Source of the DNA: Suttonella indologenes
Lineage (GTDB): Bacteria; Pseudomonadota; Gammaproteobacteria; Cardiobacteriales; Cardiobacteriaceae
Assembly (NCBI RefSeq): GCF_900460215.1
Contig: NZ_UHIA01000004.1
Coordinates: forward strand, 752,001 to 816,000
DNA: 64,000 nucleotides
Direction: 5' to 3'
The position numbers and the translations under genes were made by a program. Each line of letters opens with the position of its first letter. The stretch's first letter is position 1. Positions 1 through 9,434 of this stretch are shown in pieces. The notes beneath the pieces were generated by a model that had not been told where the DNA came from, ran no database searches, and saw only the letters and a program-made list of their open reading frames with translations.

Positions 1-20
1 TTGCCTATGAGTAAATATAA

Positions 21-50
21 GGAAAGCACAGTATGAAACTGTGCTTTCCC
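21..50 (-). terminator. Hairpin downstream of hemY
   Basis: A perfect 12-bp stem (GGAAAGCACAGT paired with ACTGTGCTTTCC) lies just past the hemY stop. On the minus strand it is followed by a T/A-rich tract (TTATATTTA) rather than a clean T-run, so it is a plausible but not textbook rho-independent terminator for the heme operon. Confidence 0.5.
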
Positions 51-69
51 GATAAAGATTGAATATTGT

Positions 70-1326
70 TTATTTGATAGCCGCGGGCGTTTGCACAGGC
101 GGTGGTAACAATTCCCCTGCCAAGGCTTCTTGCTCCAATAATCCGCTCACGCCTTGGCGATAGGCGGCAAGGGCGGCTTCGGGCTGTTGGCGCGCTTCTA
201 AAATCCGTCCCCATAATGCGAAGGCTTCCGCGCTAGGCTGCAGTTTGAGCGAGCTTTCCACATATTGAGCGGCTTTGTTCAAATCTTCCGCGCGGTAAGC
301 CACTAGGGCGAGGCAGTAAAGATAGACGGCATTGTCGGGGAAATGCGCTTGCAGATTTTCCAGATTTTTTAATGCTTTGGCAAAATTGATGCCGCGCAAT
401 TGGCTGTAGGCTTGCAGCAAATCCAAGTCTTGATGTTGCTTGAGTTCGGCAGCCAATAATTTTTCCGCCTGTTCGGCATGGCCGTTTTCTACCAATGAAT
501 TGGCGTATTGCAGCAGCATGCCTTTGTCGGCACGGATATCGGCAGGGAGATTTTTCCAAGCGGTTTGCAATTGCTCGAAAGTCTCCACCGCGCTGGTGTC
601 TTGCAACATGCCGCGCGCATAGAGTTTGCGGCGTTCACGGTAGTTTGCTTCGCTGATATGATTGCGCAGTCCGCTGAGGTTTTGCCATGCCAAAGCCCAT
701 TGCTCGGAATGTACGTAGGCACTGTCTAATAGGTTGATAATCTTAGGATTGCGTGGGTCTTTATTCTGCAATTGCTGCAAGCTTTTGATAGCGGCGGCAT
801 ATTCGCCGTTCGCTACTTGGCTTTCCGCTTCGTTTAGGCGAGCCAAGAGGTTTTCCTTATTATTGGCATATTCGCGTGCTAAGAGGAAATATTGGTCGCG
901 CCGCTCATTGGCTTGCTGATAATCCGCCGCGCTCGCCGCGTATTCGTAATATAAAACGGGCGATTGACCGATTTGGGCGGCTAATTGTCCGCCTTTAACC
1001 AGTTTTTTCTCGGCTTGACGGTAATTGCCGAGGCTTAAGGCGCTCAGCCCTTGCTGCAAGAGACGGTGGGCTTTGGATTCTTTGCGCGCTTGACTGCTGC
1101 GGCTAAAGATTTTCGGCGAACGCCAGACAAACCATAGGACTTTAAATATCAAAAACAGCAGCATCGCCGCTAATAGCGAGATGAGTATCCATGCCAGAAA
1201 CGGGGTTTGGAAATAGCTGTTGTTCAGGTCGTTATAAAAGCGCACATAGAGCGGCAAGGTTTGCACCTGATAACCGATAAAGGCGCAGATGCCTAAAATA
1301 CATAGAACGATTAGGGTACGAATCAT
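70..1326 (-). CDS. hemY: HemY, TPR membrane protein of the heme operon
   Basis: This 418-residue protein has two N-terminal membrane segments (about residues 3-20 and 45-68) followed by tetratricopeptide-like helical repeats rich in Ala, Leu and Gln. That is the HemY_N plus TPR layout of the proteobacterial HemY family, which is linked to porphyrin biosynthesis but has no enzymatic role assigned with certainty. It is not protoporphyrinogen oxidase, which shares the name in Gram-positives. The start MIRTLIVLC at 1326 is preferred over an upstream in-frame start because AAGGAG lies just before it and because it leaves only about 10 bp after hemX. It is the last gene of hemC-hemD-hemX-hemY. Confidence 0.88.
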   Translation of the reverse strand: MIRTLIVLCILGICAFIGYQVQTLPLYVRFYNDLNNSYFQTPFLAWILISLLAAMLLFLIFKVLWFVWRSPKIFSRSSQARKESKAHRLLQQGLSALSLGNYRQAEKKLVKGGQLAAQIGQSPVLYYEYAASAADYQQANERRDQYFLLAREYANNKENLLARLNEAESQVANGEYAAAIKSLQQLQNKDPRNPKIINLLDSAYVHSEQWALAWQNLSGLRNHISEANYRERRKLYARGMLQDTSAVETFEQLQTAWKNLPADIRADKGMLLQYANSLVENGHAEQAEKLLAAELKQHQDLDLLQAYSQLRGINFAKALKNLENLQAHFPDNAVYLYCLALVAYRAEDLNKAAQYVESSLKLQPSAEAFALWGRILEARQQPEAALAAYRQGVSGLLEQEALAGELLPPPVQTPAAIK

Positions 1327-1336
1327 CGTAATCTCC

Positions 1337-2875
1337 TTATTGTTGGGCGGTTTGCTTGACGGCGGCAATCAAGGCGGCAATATCGGGCGCCGGCACGCTG
1401 TTTTGCTCGGCAAGGGCTTTAAGCTGTTGCAGGGCGTCAGCCACGACCGCATCTTCGGTATTGAAATATTGCTCGATGCGCGGCACTAATTGCTCGATAT
1501 TGCGGCGATAGGCGTCGCCGTGGCGCAATTGCAAAGCATTGCGAGCAAATGCCAAATCAAGGCGGACGTTTTCGCGGATGAGGGTCTGCAGGTCTTTGTG
1601 CGCGTCAATCCATGTTAAGCCCGCTTCGTCGTTATGCACGACTTTAAAGGTGCGATTTAAGATTTTCTGACCGATATTGCCGGCGGTCTCGGCGACGGTT
1701 TCGCCTTGGATCGGAGCTTCGGCAATCGCTTGCTGAGCGGCGGCAGGATTTTTAAACGGCCAGTCCGGAATGCTTTGAATAACGCGGTCGATGCGCGCGG
1801 TAATGGTAAAGCCGTCGGCGCGTCCTGCGATTTCGCCGCGCAATTGTCCAATGCGGGTTTTATAATCAGCGAAAGCGGAGCTGTCTAAGCCGAAGTCGGC
1901 AAAGCTGTTTTCCGCTTGGGCAAGGTATTTGTCCGCCACCGTGTAGTCGCCGTTTTGTACGGCAATGTCGGCAAGGGTAAGCGCGCTAATCAGCGGTTGC
2001 GGATTAGGGCGGCTGTCGGCGATGATTTTCAGATCCGCCACCAGTTTGTCGGCTTGCTGACTGAGGCTTTGCTGAATTTGCTCGCTGCGCAGGCTGAGAT
2101 TGTTCAGGGCTTCTTGCGCTTGGGCATTGCTTTGGTTAATCGCTTGAATGGTTTGGGTGAAATCAATCGGGGTGTCGCTATGGCTGTTGAGCAGGGCTTG
2201 ATCAATCAGACTTTGTACGTCTTCGATTTTTATGCTTTGCGGCATGGCGGCGGCGATTTGCGTGTCAATCCGCGCTTGGATTTCTTCCGCATTCGGCAGC
2301 TGCGGCTGCGATTTGGCGTAATCTTGCAAAGCGGCGGCAACTAATTGGCTGACTTGCGATTTATCCAAGCCTTGTGCGGCATTGGCAACATGTTGTTGCA
2401 GGGCGGCAAGGGTTTTTTCCGCTTCAACGACGCGTTTTTCAGCCGCCAATGCGCCTTTTTCCGCCGCTTCCGCCGTACTTTGTAGGGGAGCTTGCTGCAG
2501 GAAGGCGTAAGTGCCTGTGCCTAAACCGCCCAAGCCGCAGAGCAGGGCGAGGATTGCCAAGCCGTTGCCGCTTTTTTTCTCGGCAGTTGCACGAGGCGGT
2601 GGCGGCGGAGTTTTATTGCCTTGGGCGGGCGGAGGGGTTTTATTGCCTTGAGCAGGTGGAGGCGTTGCTGCGCTCGGTTTTGGCGCTGCTTTTTCTTCTA
2701 TTTTACTTGCAGCAGGGCTAGGATTGGTTTTGCCGTCTTTAGGCGCGGCTTCTGCGCTAGGGACTTTGTTTTCTGCTTTATTGTCGGGGGCAGGAGCGGC
2801 AGGCTTTTCAGTCGCTTTGGGCGGCTGATTGTTTGGGTTTGGCGTTTTAGGTTGTGGAGGGGTTTTCTCACTCAT
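1337..2875 (-). CDS. hemX: HemX-like membrane-anchored protein
   Basis: This 512-residue protein starts with about 95 low-complexity residues rich in Pro, Ala, Lys and Asn, including a short tandem of PPPAQGNKT units. A single membrane helix (GLAILALLCGLGGLG, about residues 104-125) is followed by an Ala/Glu/Gln-rich coiled coil and the HemX C-terminal region. The family is often labelled uroporphyrinogen-III C-methyltransferase because of fusions in enterobacteria, but no SAM-methyltransferase motif is visible here. The annotation rests on the membrane-anchor plus coil layout and on its position between hemD and hemY. The start lies 2 bp from the hemD stop, with its Shine-Dalgarno inside hemD. 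Confidence 0.85.
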   Translation of the reverse strand: MSEKTPPQPKTPNPNNQPPKATEKPAAPAPDNKAENKVPSAEAAPKDGKTNPSPAASKIEEKAAPKPSAATPPPAQGNKTPPPAQGNKTPPPPPRATAEKKSGNGLAILALLCGLGGLGTGTYAFLQQAPLQSTAEAAEKGALAAEKRVVEAEKTLAALQQHVANAAQGLDKSQVSQLVAAALQDYAKSQPQLPNAEEIQARIDTQIAAAMPQSIKIEDVQSLIDQALLNSHSDTPIDFTQTIQAINQSNAQAQEALNNLSLRSEQIQQSLSQQADKLVADLKIIADSRPNPQPLISALTLADIAVQNGDYTVADKYLAQAENSFADFGLDSSAFADYKTRIGQLRGEIAGRADGFTITARIDRVIQSIPDWPFKNPAAAQQAIAEAPIQGETVAETAGNIGQKILNRTFKVVHNDEAGLTWIDAHKDLQTLIRENVRLDLAFARNALQLRHGDAYRRNIEQLVPRIEQYFNTEDAVVADALQQLKALAEQNSVPAPDIAALIAAVKQTAQQ

Positions 2876-2877
2876 GT

Positions 2878-3606
2878 TCAGTACTCCTTAATTGTTTGCC
2901 ACCATTGGCAAAGTTGCTGAATTTGGGCGTTTTCGTCGGCTTGCGCGGCGGCGAAAACCTGTTGAAATCCTGCGCCTTGTGCTGCTTGCCCGATGCGCGG
3001 GCTTAATGCAATCACGGCTGTGCGCGATTGTAGCAGATTCAGCGTGGCTTGAGCGGTAATTTCTATTAAGTGATTGAGGGCAGCTTGGCTGGAGAGAATC
3101 AGCGCCTGCGGTATGGAAAGGTCGGCGCACCAATGCGGACTGGGATTGTAGCGTTCATAAACGAAAGCGAATCGGGCGCGGTTGTGCCGATTGAGTTGTT
3201 CATGCAAGAGTTGCCGTCCGCCTCGGGCGGCAATGATGGCGATGTTTTGCTCTTGCGGCTGAAAGATACTTAACAGGCTTTCGCTGTTAAACGGCGGCGG
3301 TGCGGCGAGATGCAGCGCTTGTTGTTTGGCTTCGACGGCGGCGGCGGTGGCGGGTCCGATGGCGACATTGCGCTGCGTCCGCCATAGTTCTCGGGGAAAA
3401 TGTTCGACGGCGGCGGCGCTGGTAAATATCAGCATATCCGCTTGGCGGCAGTAATCGGCGCTATCGGCATCAAGAGCGATGCGGCGCGTATCCACCAGCG
3501 GCAGATGCTCGGCAATGCCGCCTAATGCGTGGATTTTGGCGGCAAATGCAGGGAAATGGGCGGCGGCACGGGTATAAAGAACGGTGCAGTCTTCAAGCAG
3601 GCGCAT
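2878..3606 (-). CDS. hemD: Uroporphyrinogen-III synthase
   Basis: HemD cyclises hydroxymethylbilane to uroporphyrinogen III, inverting ring D, in the cytosol. The 242-residue length is normal for this highly divergent family. Recognisable parts are the N-terminal strand ending in LYTRAAAHFPAFAAKI, the FTSAAAVEHF segment typical of the active cleft (about residues 60-70), and a late LSPRIGQAA segment. Sequence identity in the family is low, so the call leans on the hemC-hemD-hemX-hemY order. The start codon directly abuts the hemC stop, which implies translational coupling. Confidence 0.88.
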   Translation of the reverse strand: MRLLEDCTVLYTRAAAHFPAFAAKIHALGGIAEHLPLVDTRRIALDADSADYCRQADMLIFTSAAAVEHFPRELWRTQRNVAIGPATAAAVEAKQQALHLAAPPPFNSESLLSIFQPQEQNIAIIAARGGRQLLHEQLNRHNRARFAFVYERYNPSPHWCADLSIPQALILSSQAALNHLIEITAQATLNLLQSRTAVIALSPRIGQAAQGAGFQQVFAAAQADENAQIQQLCQWWQTIKEY

Positions 3607-4533
3607 TTAGTGGGCGAGGCTGTCTAAAATGGCTTGCGCGCCTTGTGCCAGCAGACTGTCAGCGGCGCGTTTGCCCAAATCCTGCGCTTGGGCAATCGGG
3701 GCGCGGTCGCTGAAAGCGAGCATTTGGCTGCCGTCCGGATAGCCGACTCTGGCATCAAGCTGAATCTCTTGTCCGCATAGTTGAGCAAAGGCGGCAAGCG
3801 GTACTTGGCAAGAGCCTTGCAATATTTCGTTGATGATGCGTTCGGTGCGCACGCATAGGGCGGTTTGCTCGTCGTTTAAGGCTTGCAGATAGGGCAGGAG
3901 CGGCGAGTCGAGCGGACATTCTATGCCGATGGCGCCTTGCCCGATTGCCGGCAGCGACAGGGAAAAAGGCAGGGGATTGCGGATGCGTTCGGCAAGTCCT
4001 AAGCGTTTGAGTCCGGCGCTGGCGAGGATAATGGCGTCAAATTGTCCTGCATCGAGTTTGGCAAGGCGGGTTTGCACATTGCCGCGCAGGTCTTGCAGTT
4101 GTAAATCGGGGCGGTAGCGGGCGATTTGCATGCGTCGGCGTAGGGAGCAGGTGCCGATGACGGCGCCTTGCGGTAGCTCTTCCAAACACGCGTATTGATT
4201 GCTGACAAAGGCGTCGCTGGGGTCTTCACGCGGCAGAATCGCCGCCAAGCCAAAGCCTTGCGGAAAAAATGCGCCCACGTCTTTCATCGAATGCACCGCC
4301 AAATCCGCTCTGTCTTCCTGCATGGCGATTTCCAATTCTTTTATGAATAAGCCTTTGCCGCCGATTTTTGCCAGCGGTGTGTCGAGAATTTTGTCGCCCT
4401 GCGTCGTCATCGGCACCAGTTCTACCTTGGTTTGCGGATAGCGTTGGCTTAAAAGGGCGGCGACGTGTTCGGTCTGCCACAGGGCTAATTTGCTTTGGCG
4501 GGTGGCGATGCGGATAGACAACGGTGCAGACAT
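3607..4533 (-). CDS. hemC: Porphobilinogen deaminase (hydroxymethylbilane synthase)
   Basis: HemC condenses four porphobilinogen molecules into hydroxymethylbilane, using a covalent dipyrromethane cofactor. The 308-residue protein has the N-terminal IRIATRQSKLALWQTEHV motif, the HSMKDV catalytic region (about residues 81-86), the LRRRMQI substrate-binding arginines, and the cofactor cysteine in QGSCQVPLAAFA (about residue 241). It is the first gene of the heme operon and is transcribed divergently from argH. The 73-bp gap should hold both promoters. Confidence 0.96.
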   Translation of the reverse strand: MSAPLSIRIATRQSKLALWQTEHVAALLSQRYPQTKVELVPMTTQGDKILDTPLAKIGGKGLFIKELEIAMQEDRADLAVHSMKDVGAFFPQGFGLAAILPREDPSDAFVSNQYACLEELPQGAVIGTCSLRRRMQIARYRPDLQLQDLRGNVQTRLAKLDAGQFDAIILASAGLKRLGLAERIRNPLPFSLSLPAIGQGAIGIECPLDSPLLPYLQALNDEQTALCVRTERIINEILQGSCQVPLAAFAQLCGQEIQLDARVGYPDGSQMLAFSDRAPIAQAQDLGKRAADSLLAQGAQAILDSLAH

Positions 4534-4606
4534 AAAAAAACTCGGTTACAATTCCTGCCTTTTAGCATAGCGGCTTGACTGCTATTGGGCAAGATAGAGA
4601 GATAAA

Positions 4607-5995
4607 ATGAGTCAGAAAGAAGCAACTAACAGCGCATGGGGCGGACGTTTCCAAGAAAGCACCGATGCTTTTGTGGCGGAATTTACCGCCTCCGTGAATT
4701 TTGACCGCCGCATGGCGACAGAGGATATTGCCGGTTCCTTAGCGCATGCGCAAATGCTGGTGGAAGCAGGGATTTTATCCGCCGCAGACGGCGAAGCCAT
4801 CCGCACAGGTTTGGCGCAGGTGCAGGCGGAGATTGATGCCGGCGAGTTCGTATGGTCGGTGGCTTTGGAAGATGTGCATATGAACATTGAAAAGCGCCTG
4901 ACCGATTTAATCGGCGATGCCGGCAAACGTTTACATACGGGGCGTTCGCGTAATGATCAAGTGGCGACCGATATCCGCCTCTATACGCGTGCGGCGATTG
5001 ATCGGATTACGGCAGAAATCGAGCGTCTGCAACAAGGCATAGTGACGGTTGCCGAACGCGAAGCCGATACCATCATGCCGGGTTTTACCCATTTGCAGAC
5101 CGCGCAGCCGATTACTTTCGGGCATCATCTCTTGGCATGGTATGAAATGCTGTGCCGCGATAAGGGGCGTTTTCAGGATTGCCGCCGCCGTTTGAACGTA
5201 TCGCCTTTGGGGGCGGCAGCTTTGGCGGGCACGACTTATCCGATTGTGCGCGAGCGCAGCGCGCAATTATTAGGCTTTGACGGCGTTTGCCAAAATTCCT
5301 TAGATGCGGTCAGCGACCGCGATTTCGCGATTGAATTCTGCGCCGCCTCCGCTACCTTGCTCATGCATTTATCGCGCTTTGCCGAAGAATTGATTTTGTG
5401 GAACAGCGCGGCGTTTCGCTTTGTGGATTTGCCCGATCGCTTCTGCACCGGCTCTTCCATCATGCCGCAGAAAAAAAATCCCGACGCGCCGGAATTGGTG
5501 CGCGGCAAAACAGGGCGTGTTTACGGGCATTTAACCGCTTTGCTGACCCTGATGAAAAGTCAGCCGTTGGCGTATAACAAAGACAATCAGGAAGATAAAG
5601 AGCCTTTATTTGACACGGTGGACACCGTGCTCGGCTGCCTGCGCGCCTTTGCCGATATGCTGCCGCACCTTCAAGCCCAGCGCGACAATATGCTTGCCGC
5701 CGCTAAACAGGGCTTTTCTACCGCCACCGATTTGGCGGATTATCTGGTACGCAAAGGCTTGGCATTTCGCGATGCGCATGAAGTGGTGGGCAAAGCGGTG
5801 GCATTGGCGATTGACAAAGGCTGCGATTTGCCGGAATTGCCGCTGGCGGATTTGCAAGGCTTAAGCCCCTTAATCGGCGAGGACGTCTATGCCGTTTTAA
5901 CGGTGCAAGGCTCGGTAAATGCGCGCAACCACATCGGCGGCACCGCGCCCGCACAAGTAAAAGCCAGAATAGCGGCAATCAAAGCCCTTTCTTAG
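4607..5995 (+). CDS. argH: Argininosuccinate lyase
   Basis: ArgH splits argininosuccinate into arginine and fumarate, the last step of arginine synthesis. It is a homotetramer of the fumarase/aspartase superfamily. The 462-residue length is standard. The superfamily signature GSSIMPQKKN lies at about residues 282-291 and contains the catalytic serine of the mobile loop. SRNDQVATD and the LQTAQPITFGHH region supply substrate contacts. No other arg gene is adjacent, so it is a stand-alone transcription unit. It is followed by a lipoprotein gene with its own Shine-Dalgarno. Confidence 0.97.
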   Translation: MSQKEATNSAWGGRFQESTDAFVAEFTASVNFDRRMATEDIAGSLAHAQMLVEAGILSAADGEAIRTGLAQVQAEIDAGEFVWSVALEDVHMNIEKRLTDLIGDAGKRLHTGRSRNDQVATDIRLYTRAAIDRITAEIERLQQGIVTVAEREADTIMPGFTHLQTAQPITFGHHLLAWYEMLCRDKGRFQDCRRRLNVSPLGAAALAGTTYPIVRERSAQLLGFDGVCQNSLDAVSDRDFAIEFCAASATLLMHLSRFAEELILWNSAAFRFVDLPDRFCTGSSIMPQKKNPDAPELVRGKTGRVYGHLTALLTLMKSQPLAYNKDNQEDKEPLFDTVDTVLGCLRAFADMLPHLQAQRDNMLAAAKQGFSTATDLADYLVRKGLAFRDAHEVVGKAVALAIDKGCDLPELPLADLQGLSPLIGEDVYAVLTVQGSVNARNHIGGTAPAQVKARIAAIKALS

Positions 5996-6065
5996 CTTGC
6001 GGTAATGATAGAATATTGCAAATAGCAGTAGAGTAAGATTTCTTTAAACAAACTGGAGTGAATGT

Positions 6066-6404
6066 ATGAAAACAACTTATAAAATCATCGGATTGCTGGC
6101 GCTTTCTGTAAGCTTGAGCGCTTGCGTGTCAAACAATAATAATCCTGATATGGTGCGCAATGCCGGCTTAGGCGCAGCGGCGGGCGGTTTATTAGGTCAG
6201 GCCATCGGCAGAAATACCGAAGCCACTGCAGCAGGCGCGGTTATCGGCGGTATTATCGGCTCGCAAGTCAATACCGGCAGCAACCAATACCAAAACAATG
6301 GCTACTACAATAACGGCTATCCAAATAATCAGCAAAGCTATCCTGTGAATAATCAATATAATAACGGCTATCACAATAACGGTTATTATAACTACGGCTA
6401 CTAA
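6066..6404 (+). CDS. Glycine-zipper lipoprotein with Asn/Tyr/Gly-rich tail
   Basis: This 112-residue protein begins with a lipoprotein signal peptide, with lipobox LSAC and acylated Cys at about residue 20. A glycine-zipper segment follows (GLGAAAGGLLGQAIGR, then AAGAVIGGIIGSQV, about residues 35-72), as in the OsmB/SlyB-type 17-kDa surface antigen family. The last 40 residues are almost only Asn, Tyr, Gly and Gln, built on repeated NNGYYNNGY-like units. The zipper could insert in or pack against membrane, and the tail looks disordered. Function is unknown. It has its own Shine-Dalgarno (CTGGAGTG) and a strong terminator downstream. Confidence 0.85.
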   Translation: MKTTYKIIGLLALSVSLSACVSNNNNPDMVRNAGLGAAAGGLLGQAIGRNTEATAAGAVIGGIIGSQVNTGSNQYQNNGYYNNGYPNNQQSYPVNNQYNNGYHNNGYYNYGY

Positions 6405-6424
6405 TGCCGCTTATTCTCGGCAAA

Positions 6425-6447
6425 CAGCGCTGCGGCGCTGTTTTTTT
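6425..6447 (+). terminator. Rho-independent terminator after the lipoprotein gene
   Basis: A six-base G/C-rich stem, CAGCGC with GCGCTG around a TGCG loop, is followed directly by seven T. It ends the plus-strand lipoprotein transcript and touches the stop end of the convergent tatD gene. Confidence 0.88.
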
Positions 6448-7240
6448 ATGCATCTCTAGGCAGGCGGAAAAAAGTCTTGGCATTGGCGGTTGTTATCGCC
6501 GCTAAAGCACCGATATCTTCTTGACGGCATTCGGCTAAAACGCGCAGCACCTCCGGCAGATATTGCGGCTCATTGAGGCGCGGCGTCGGTTGCAGAGTCT
6601 TGGGCGTGAGATAGGGCGCATCGCTTTCAATCATCAGGCGGTCGGCAGGAATATATTTGGCGATATCGCGCAATGTTTTGCCGCGTTCAGGATCGGCAAT
6701 CCAGCCGGTAATACCGATATAAAGCCCTGCTTCGACAGCCCATTCCAATTGCTCGCCCGTGCCCGTAAAGCAATGCCAGACGCCGCCGCTGATATGCGGC
6801 AGATACTCGCTCAAAATGGCGCGGAAATCGGCAAAGGCTTGGCGTTCGTGCAGAAACACGGGTTTTTGCACCTGCGCCGCAATCGCCAATTGGTCGGCAA
6901 AACAACGCTGCTGATTGGCGATACCGGCTAAATGGCGGAAATAATCCAAGCCCATTTCCCCCACCGCAACCACGCGCGCCTCTTTGGCGGCGGCAATATG
7001 CAAAGTGCGGTGGCTGTGCGGCTGCCATTGATCGGCATGATGCGGATGAAAACCGATAGTGCTGTATAAATCATGATACTCATTGGCAAGAGCGAGCGAG
7101 CTTTCATTGCTCTGCGTATCCGTGCCGGTAAGAATTTGCGCGATGACGCCGGCGGTTCTGGCGCTTTCCAGCACTTGCGGCAGATGTTTCATCAGGCGCG
7201 GGCTGCTGAGATTGCAGCCGATGTCGATTATTGCATGCAT
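6446..7240 (-). CDS. tatD: TatD-family metal-dependent DNase
   Basis: This 264-residue amidohydrolase-fold protein belongs to the TatD family of 3'-5' exonucleases acting on DNA and RNA. The N-terminus reads DIGCNL, like the DIGVNL of E. coli TatD proper, instead of the DTHCHLD of YcfH/YjjV, so it is assigned to the TatD branch. Visible metal and active-site segments are GFHPHHA, VGEMGLDYFR, VFLHERQAF, WHCFTGT and ESDAPYL. It is a single gene that converges on the lipoprotein gene and diverges from metG. Confidence 0.9.
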   Translation of the reverse strand: MHAIIDIGCNLSSPRLMKHLPQVLESARTAGVIAQILTGTDTQSNESSLALANEYHDLYSTIGFHPHHADQWQPHSHRTLHIAAAKEARVVAVGEMGLDYFRHLAGIANQQRCFADQLAIAAQVQKPVFLHERQAFADFRAILSEYLPHISGGVWHCFTGTGEQLEWAVEAGLYIGITGWIADPERGKTLRDIAKYIPADRLMIESDAPYLTPKTLQPTPRLNEPQYLPEVLRVLAECRQEDIGALAAITTANAKTFFRLPRDA

Positions 7241-7405
7241 TGTTTTTCCTTAAATAAGGTCGGGCATTATAGTCTGAGCGCCTCGCGCTTCAAACAGGAT
7301 ACATCGGTGCCTCTTGAAATATGCAAAGCGAAAGCCGCCGCTAACATGGCGCAGCTACCGCGCTTGCGCTAAAATAGCCGCTTTTATGATGATTTAGGAA
7401 GGAAG

Positions 7406-9427
7406 ATGACTCAGCGGCGGATTTTAGTAACCAGCGCATTACCTTATGCCAACGGCCCGATTCATTTGGGGCATATGGTGGAATATATTCAAACCGATAT
7501 TTGGGTGCGTTTTCAGCAGTTGCGCGGTCATGAATGCCATTATGTATGCGCCGATGATGCCCACGGTACGCCGATTATGTTGCGTGCGGAAAAAGAGGGG
7601 ATTAGTGCGCAGGCATTGATTGATAAGGTCAAGGCGGAACATCATCGCGATTTCGCAGGCTTTTTAGTCAATCATCATCAGTTTCACAGTACGCATAGCG
7701 AGGAGAATCGCGAGATTACTTCGGCGATTTATCAAGCTTTGCAGACTAAGGGGCATATTCTGCGTAAGACGATTTTGCAGGCTTATGATCCTGAAAAAGA
7801 GCTCTTTTTGCCCGATCGTTTCGTGAAAGGGGAATGTCCTAAATGTCATGCCAAAGATCAATACGGCGATAATTGCGAGGTCTGCGGTACAACGTATTCG
7901 CCGCTGGAATTGATTGCGCCTTATTCGGTTTTGTCGGGAGCCGCGCCGATTGAGAAGGAAAGCGAGCATTATTTCTTTGATTTGCCGCAGTTTGAGGGCT
8001 TTTTGCAAGATTGGCTGAAGGATGCGCATTTGCAGGAGAGTATGCGCAATAAGCTCAAGGAGTGGTTTGTCGAAGGTTTGCAGCCTTGGGATATTTCCCG
8101 CGATGCGCCTTATTGGGGCTTTGAAATTCCCGATGCGCCGAATAAATATTTCTATGTGTGGTTGGATGCGCCGGTGGGCTATATGGCGAGTTTCAAGGCT
8201 TTGTGCGCAAGAGAAGGGATTGATTTCGATGATTTTTGGCGCGAGGGTAAGGATACGGAGCTGTATCATTTCATCGGCAAAGATATTGCGTATTTCCATA
8301 TGTTGTTTTGGCCGGCGGTTTTGCACGGCGCAGGTTATCGCACGCCGACCGGCGTGAATTGCCACGGTTTTTTGACGGTGGACGGCAAGAAGATGAGCAA
8401 ATCACGCGGTACGTTTATCAAGGCGGAGACTTATCTCAAGCATTTGCGCCCTGAATATCTGCGCTATTATTTTGCGACTAAACTGACTTCACGCGTGGAA
8501 GATTTGGATCTGAATTTGCAGGATTTTCAGCAAAAAATCAATAGCGATTTGGTGGGCAAATTGGTGAATTTGGCAAGCCGCTGCGCACCTTTCTTGCAAG
8601 GTGCGGCGGATAACCGCTTAAGCGAGACTTTAGACGATGCGGATTTATTTCGGCAATTTGCCGCTAAGGCGGAGGAGTTGGCGGATTTGTACGAAACACG
8701 CGAGTTCGGGCAGGCGGTGCGCGAAATCATGACTTTGGCGGACGCTGCGAATGCCTATATCGATGCGCAAAAACCCTGGGTGTTGGCAAAATCGCCTGAG
8801 CATGCGGCACAGGTGCAGGCGATTGCTACCGTCGGTTTGAATGCTTTTTATCAGCTGATGATTTATTTGCAGCCGATTCTGCCGCAGGTGGCGGAAGATG
8901 CGCGCGCGTTCTTGCAGGTGCCTGCCTTGACGTGGCAGGCGGCGCAGCAGCCTTTGCTGGGACGGCAGATTGCCGCTTTTAAGCCGCTGATGCAGCGAAT
9001 TGAACAAAAATCGATTGAGGCGATTGTGGAAGATACGAAACAGGATTTATTGAAAGAGCAGCAGTTGGGGCAGGAGAATGCGTTTATCGCTTCGCCGAAA
9101 GCGGAAATCGGTATTGAAGATTTTAATAAATTGGATATCCGTTTGGCGCGCGTTGTGAGTTGTACGGCGGTGGAGGGTTCGGACAAATTGCTGCAATTTA
9201 CGCTCGATGTGGGCGAATTGGGGCAGCGCAATGTCTTTTCCGGAATTAAGCAGTTCCATCAGCCTGAAGAATTGGTCGGGCAATTGGTGGTCTTTTTAGC
9301 CAATCTCAAGCCGCGCAAAATGCGTTTCGGCATGAGCGAGGGGATGATTTTATCGGCAAGCGATGATAAGACTTTGCAGGTTTTGCTTGCCGGCGGTCGT
9401 GCAGTCGAAGGTATGAAAATTAGCTGA
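7406..9427 (+). CDS. metG: Methionyl-tRNA synthetase
   Basis: MetG charges tRNA-Met. The 673-residue protein has the class I HIGH-type motif as HLGH (residues 20-23), a Cys4 zinc knuckle (CPKC and CEVC at about 144-160), the KMSKS loop (about 329-333), and a C-terminal OB-fold tRNA-binding domain from about residue 570 that drives dimerisation in the E. coli-type enzyme. It has a good Shine-Dalgarno (AGGAAGG). An esterase-like gene starts 7 bp downstream and is probably co-transcribed. Confidence 0.98.
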   Translation: MTQRRILVTSALPYANGPIHLGHMVEYIQTDIWVRFQQLRGHECHYVCADDAHGTPIMLRAEKEGISAQALIDKVKAEHHRDFAGFLVNHHQFHSTHSEENREITSAIYQALQTKGHILRKTILQAYDPEKELFLPDRFVKGECPKCHAKDQYGDNCEVCGTTYSPLELIAPYSVLSGAAPIEKESEHYFFDLPQFEGFLQDWLKDAHLQESMRNKLKEWFVEGLQPWDISRDAPYWGFEIPDAPNKYFYVWLDAPVGYMASFKALCAREGIDFDDFWREGKDTELYHFIGKDIAYFHMLFWPAVLHGAGYRTPTGVNCHGFLTVDGKKMSKSRGTFIKAETYLKHLRPEYLRYYFATKLTSRVEDLDLNLQDFQQKINSDLVGKLVNLASRCAPFLQGAADNRLSETLDDADLFRQFAAKAEELADLYETREFGQAVREIMTLADAANAYIDAQKPWVLAKSPEHAAQVQAIATVGLNAFYQLMIYLQPILPQVAEDARAFLQVPALTWQAAQQPLLGRQIAAFKPLMQRIEQKSIEAIVEDTKQDLLKEQQLGQENAFIASPKAEIGIEDFNKLDIRLARVVSCTAVEGSDKLLQFTLDVGELGQRNVFSGIKQFHQPEELVGQLVVFLANLKPRKMRFGMSEGMILSASDDKTLQVLLAGGRAVEGMKIS

Positions 9428-9434
9428 GGTCAGA

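Noticed and set aside
1916..2344. Long plus-strand ORF inside hemX
   Set aside because: It is antisense to the well-supported hemX gene and has no recognisable protein features.
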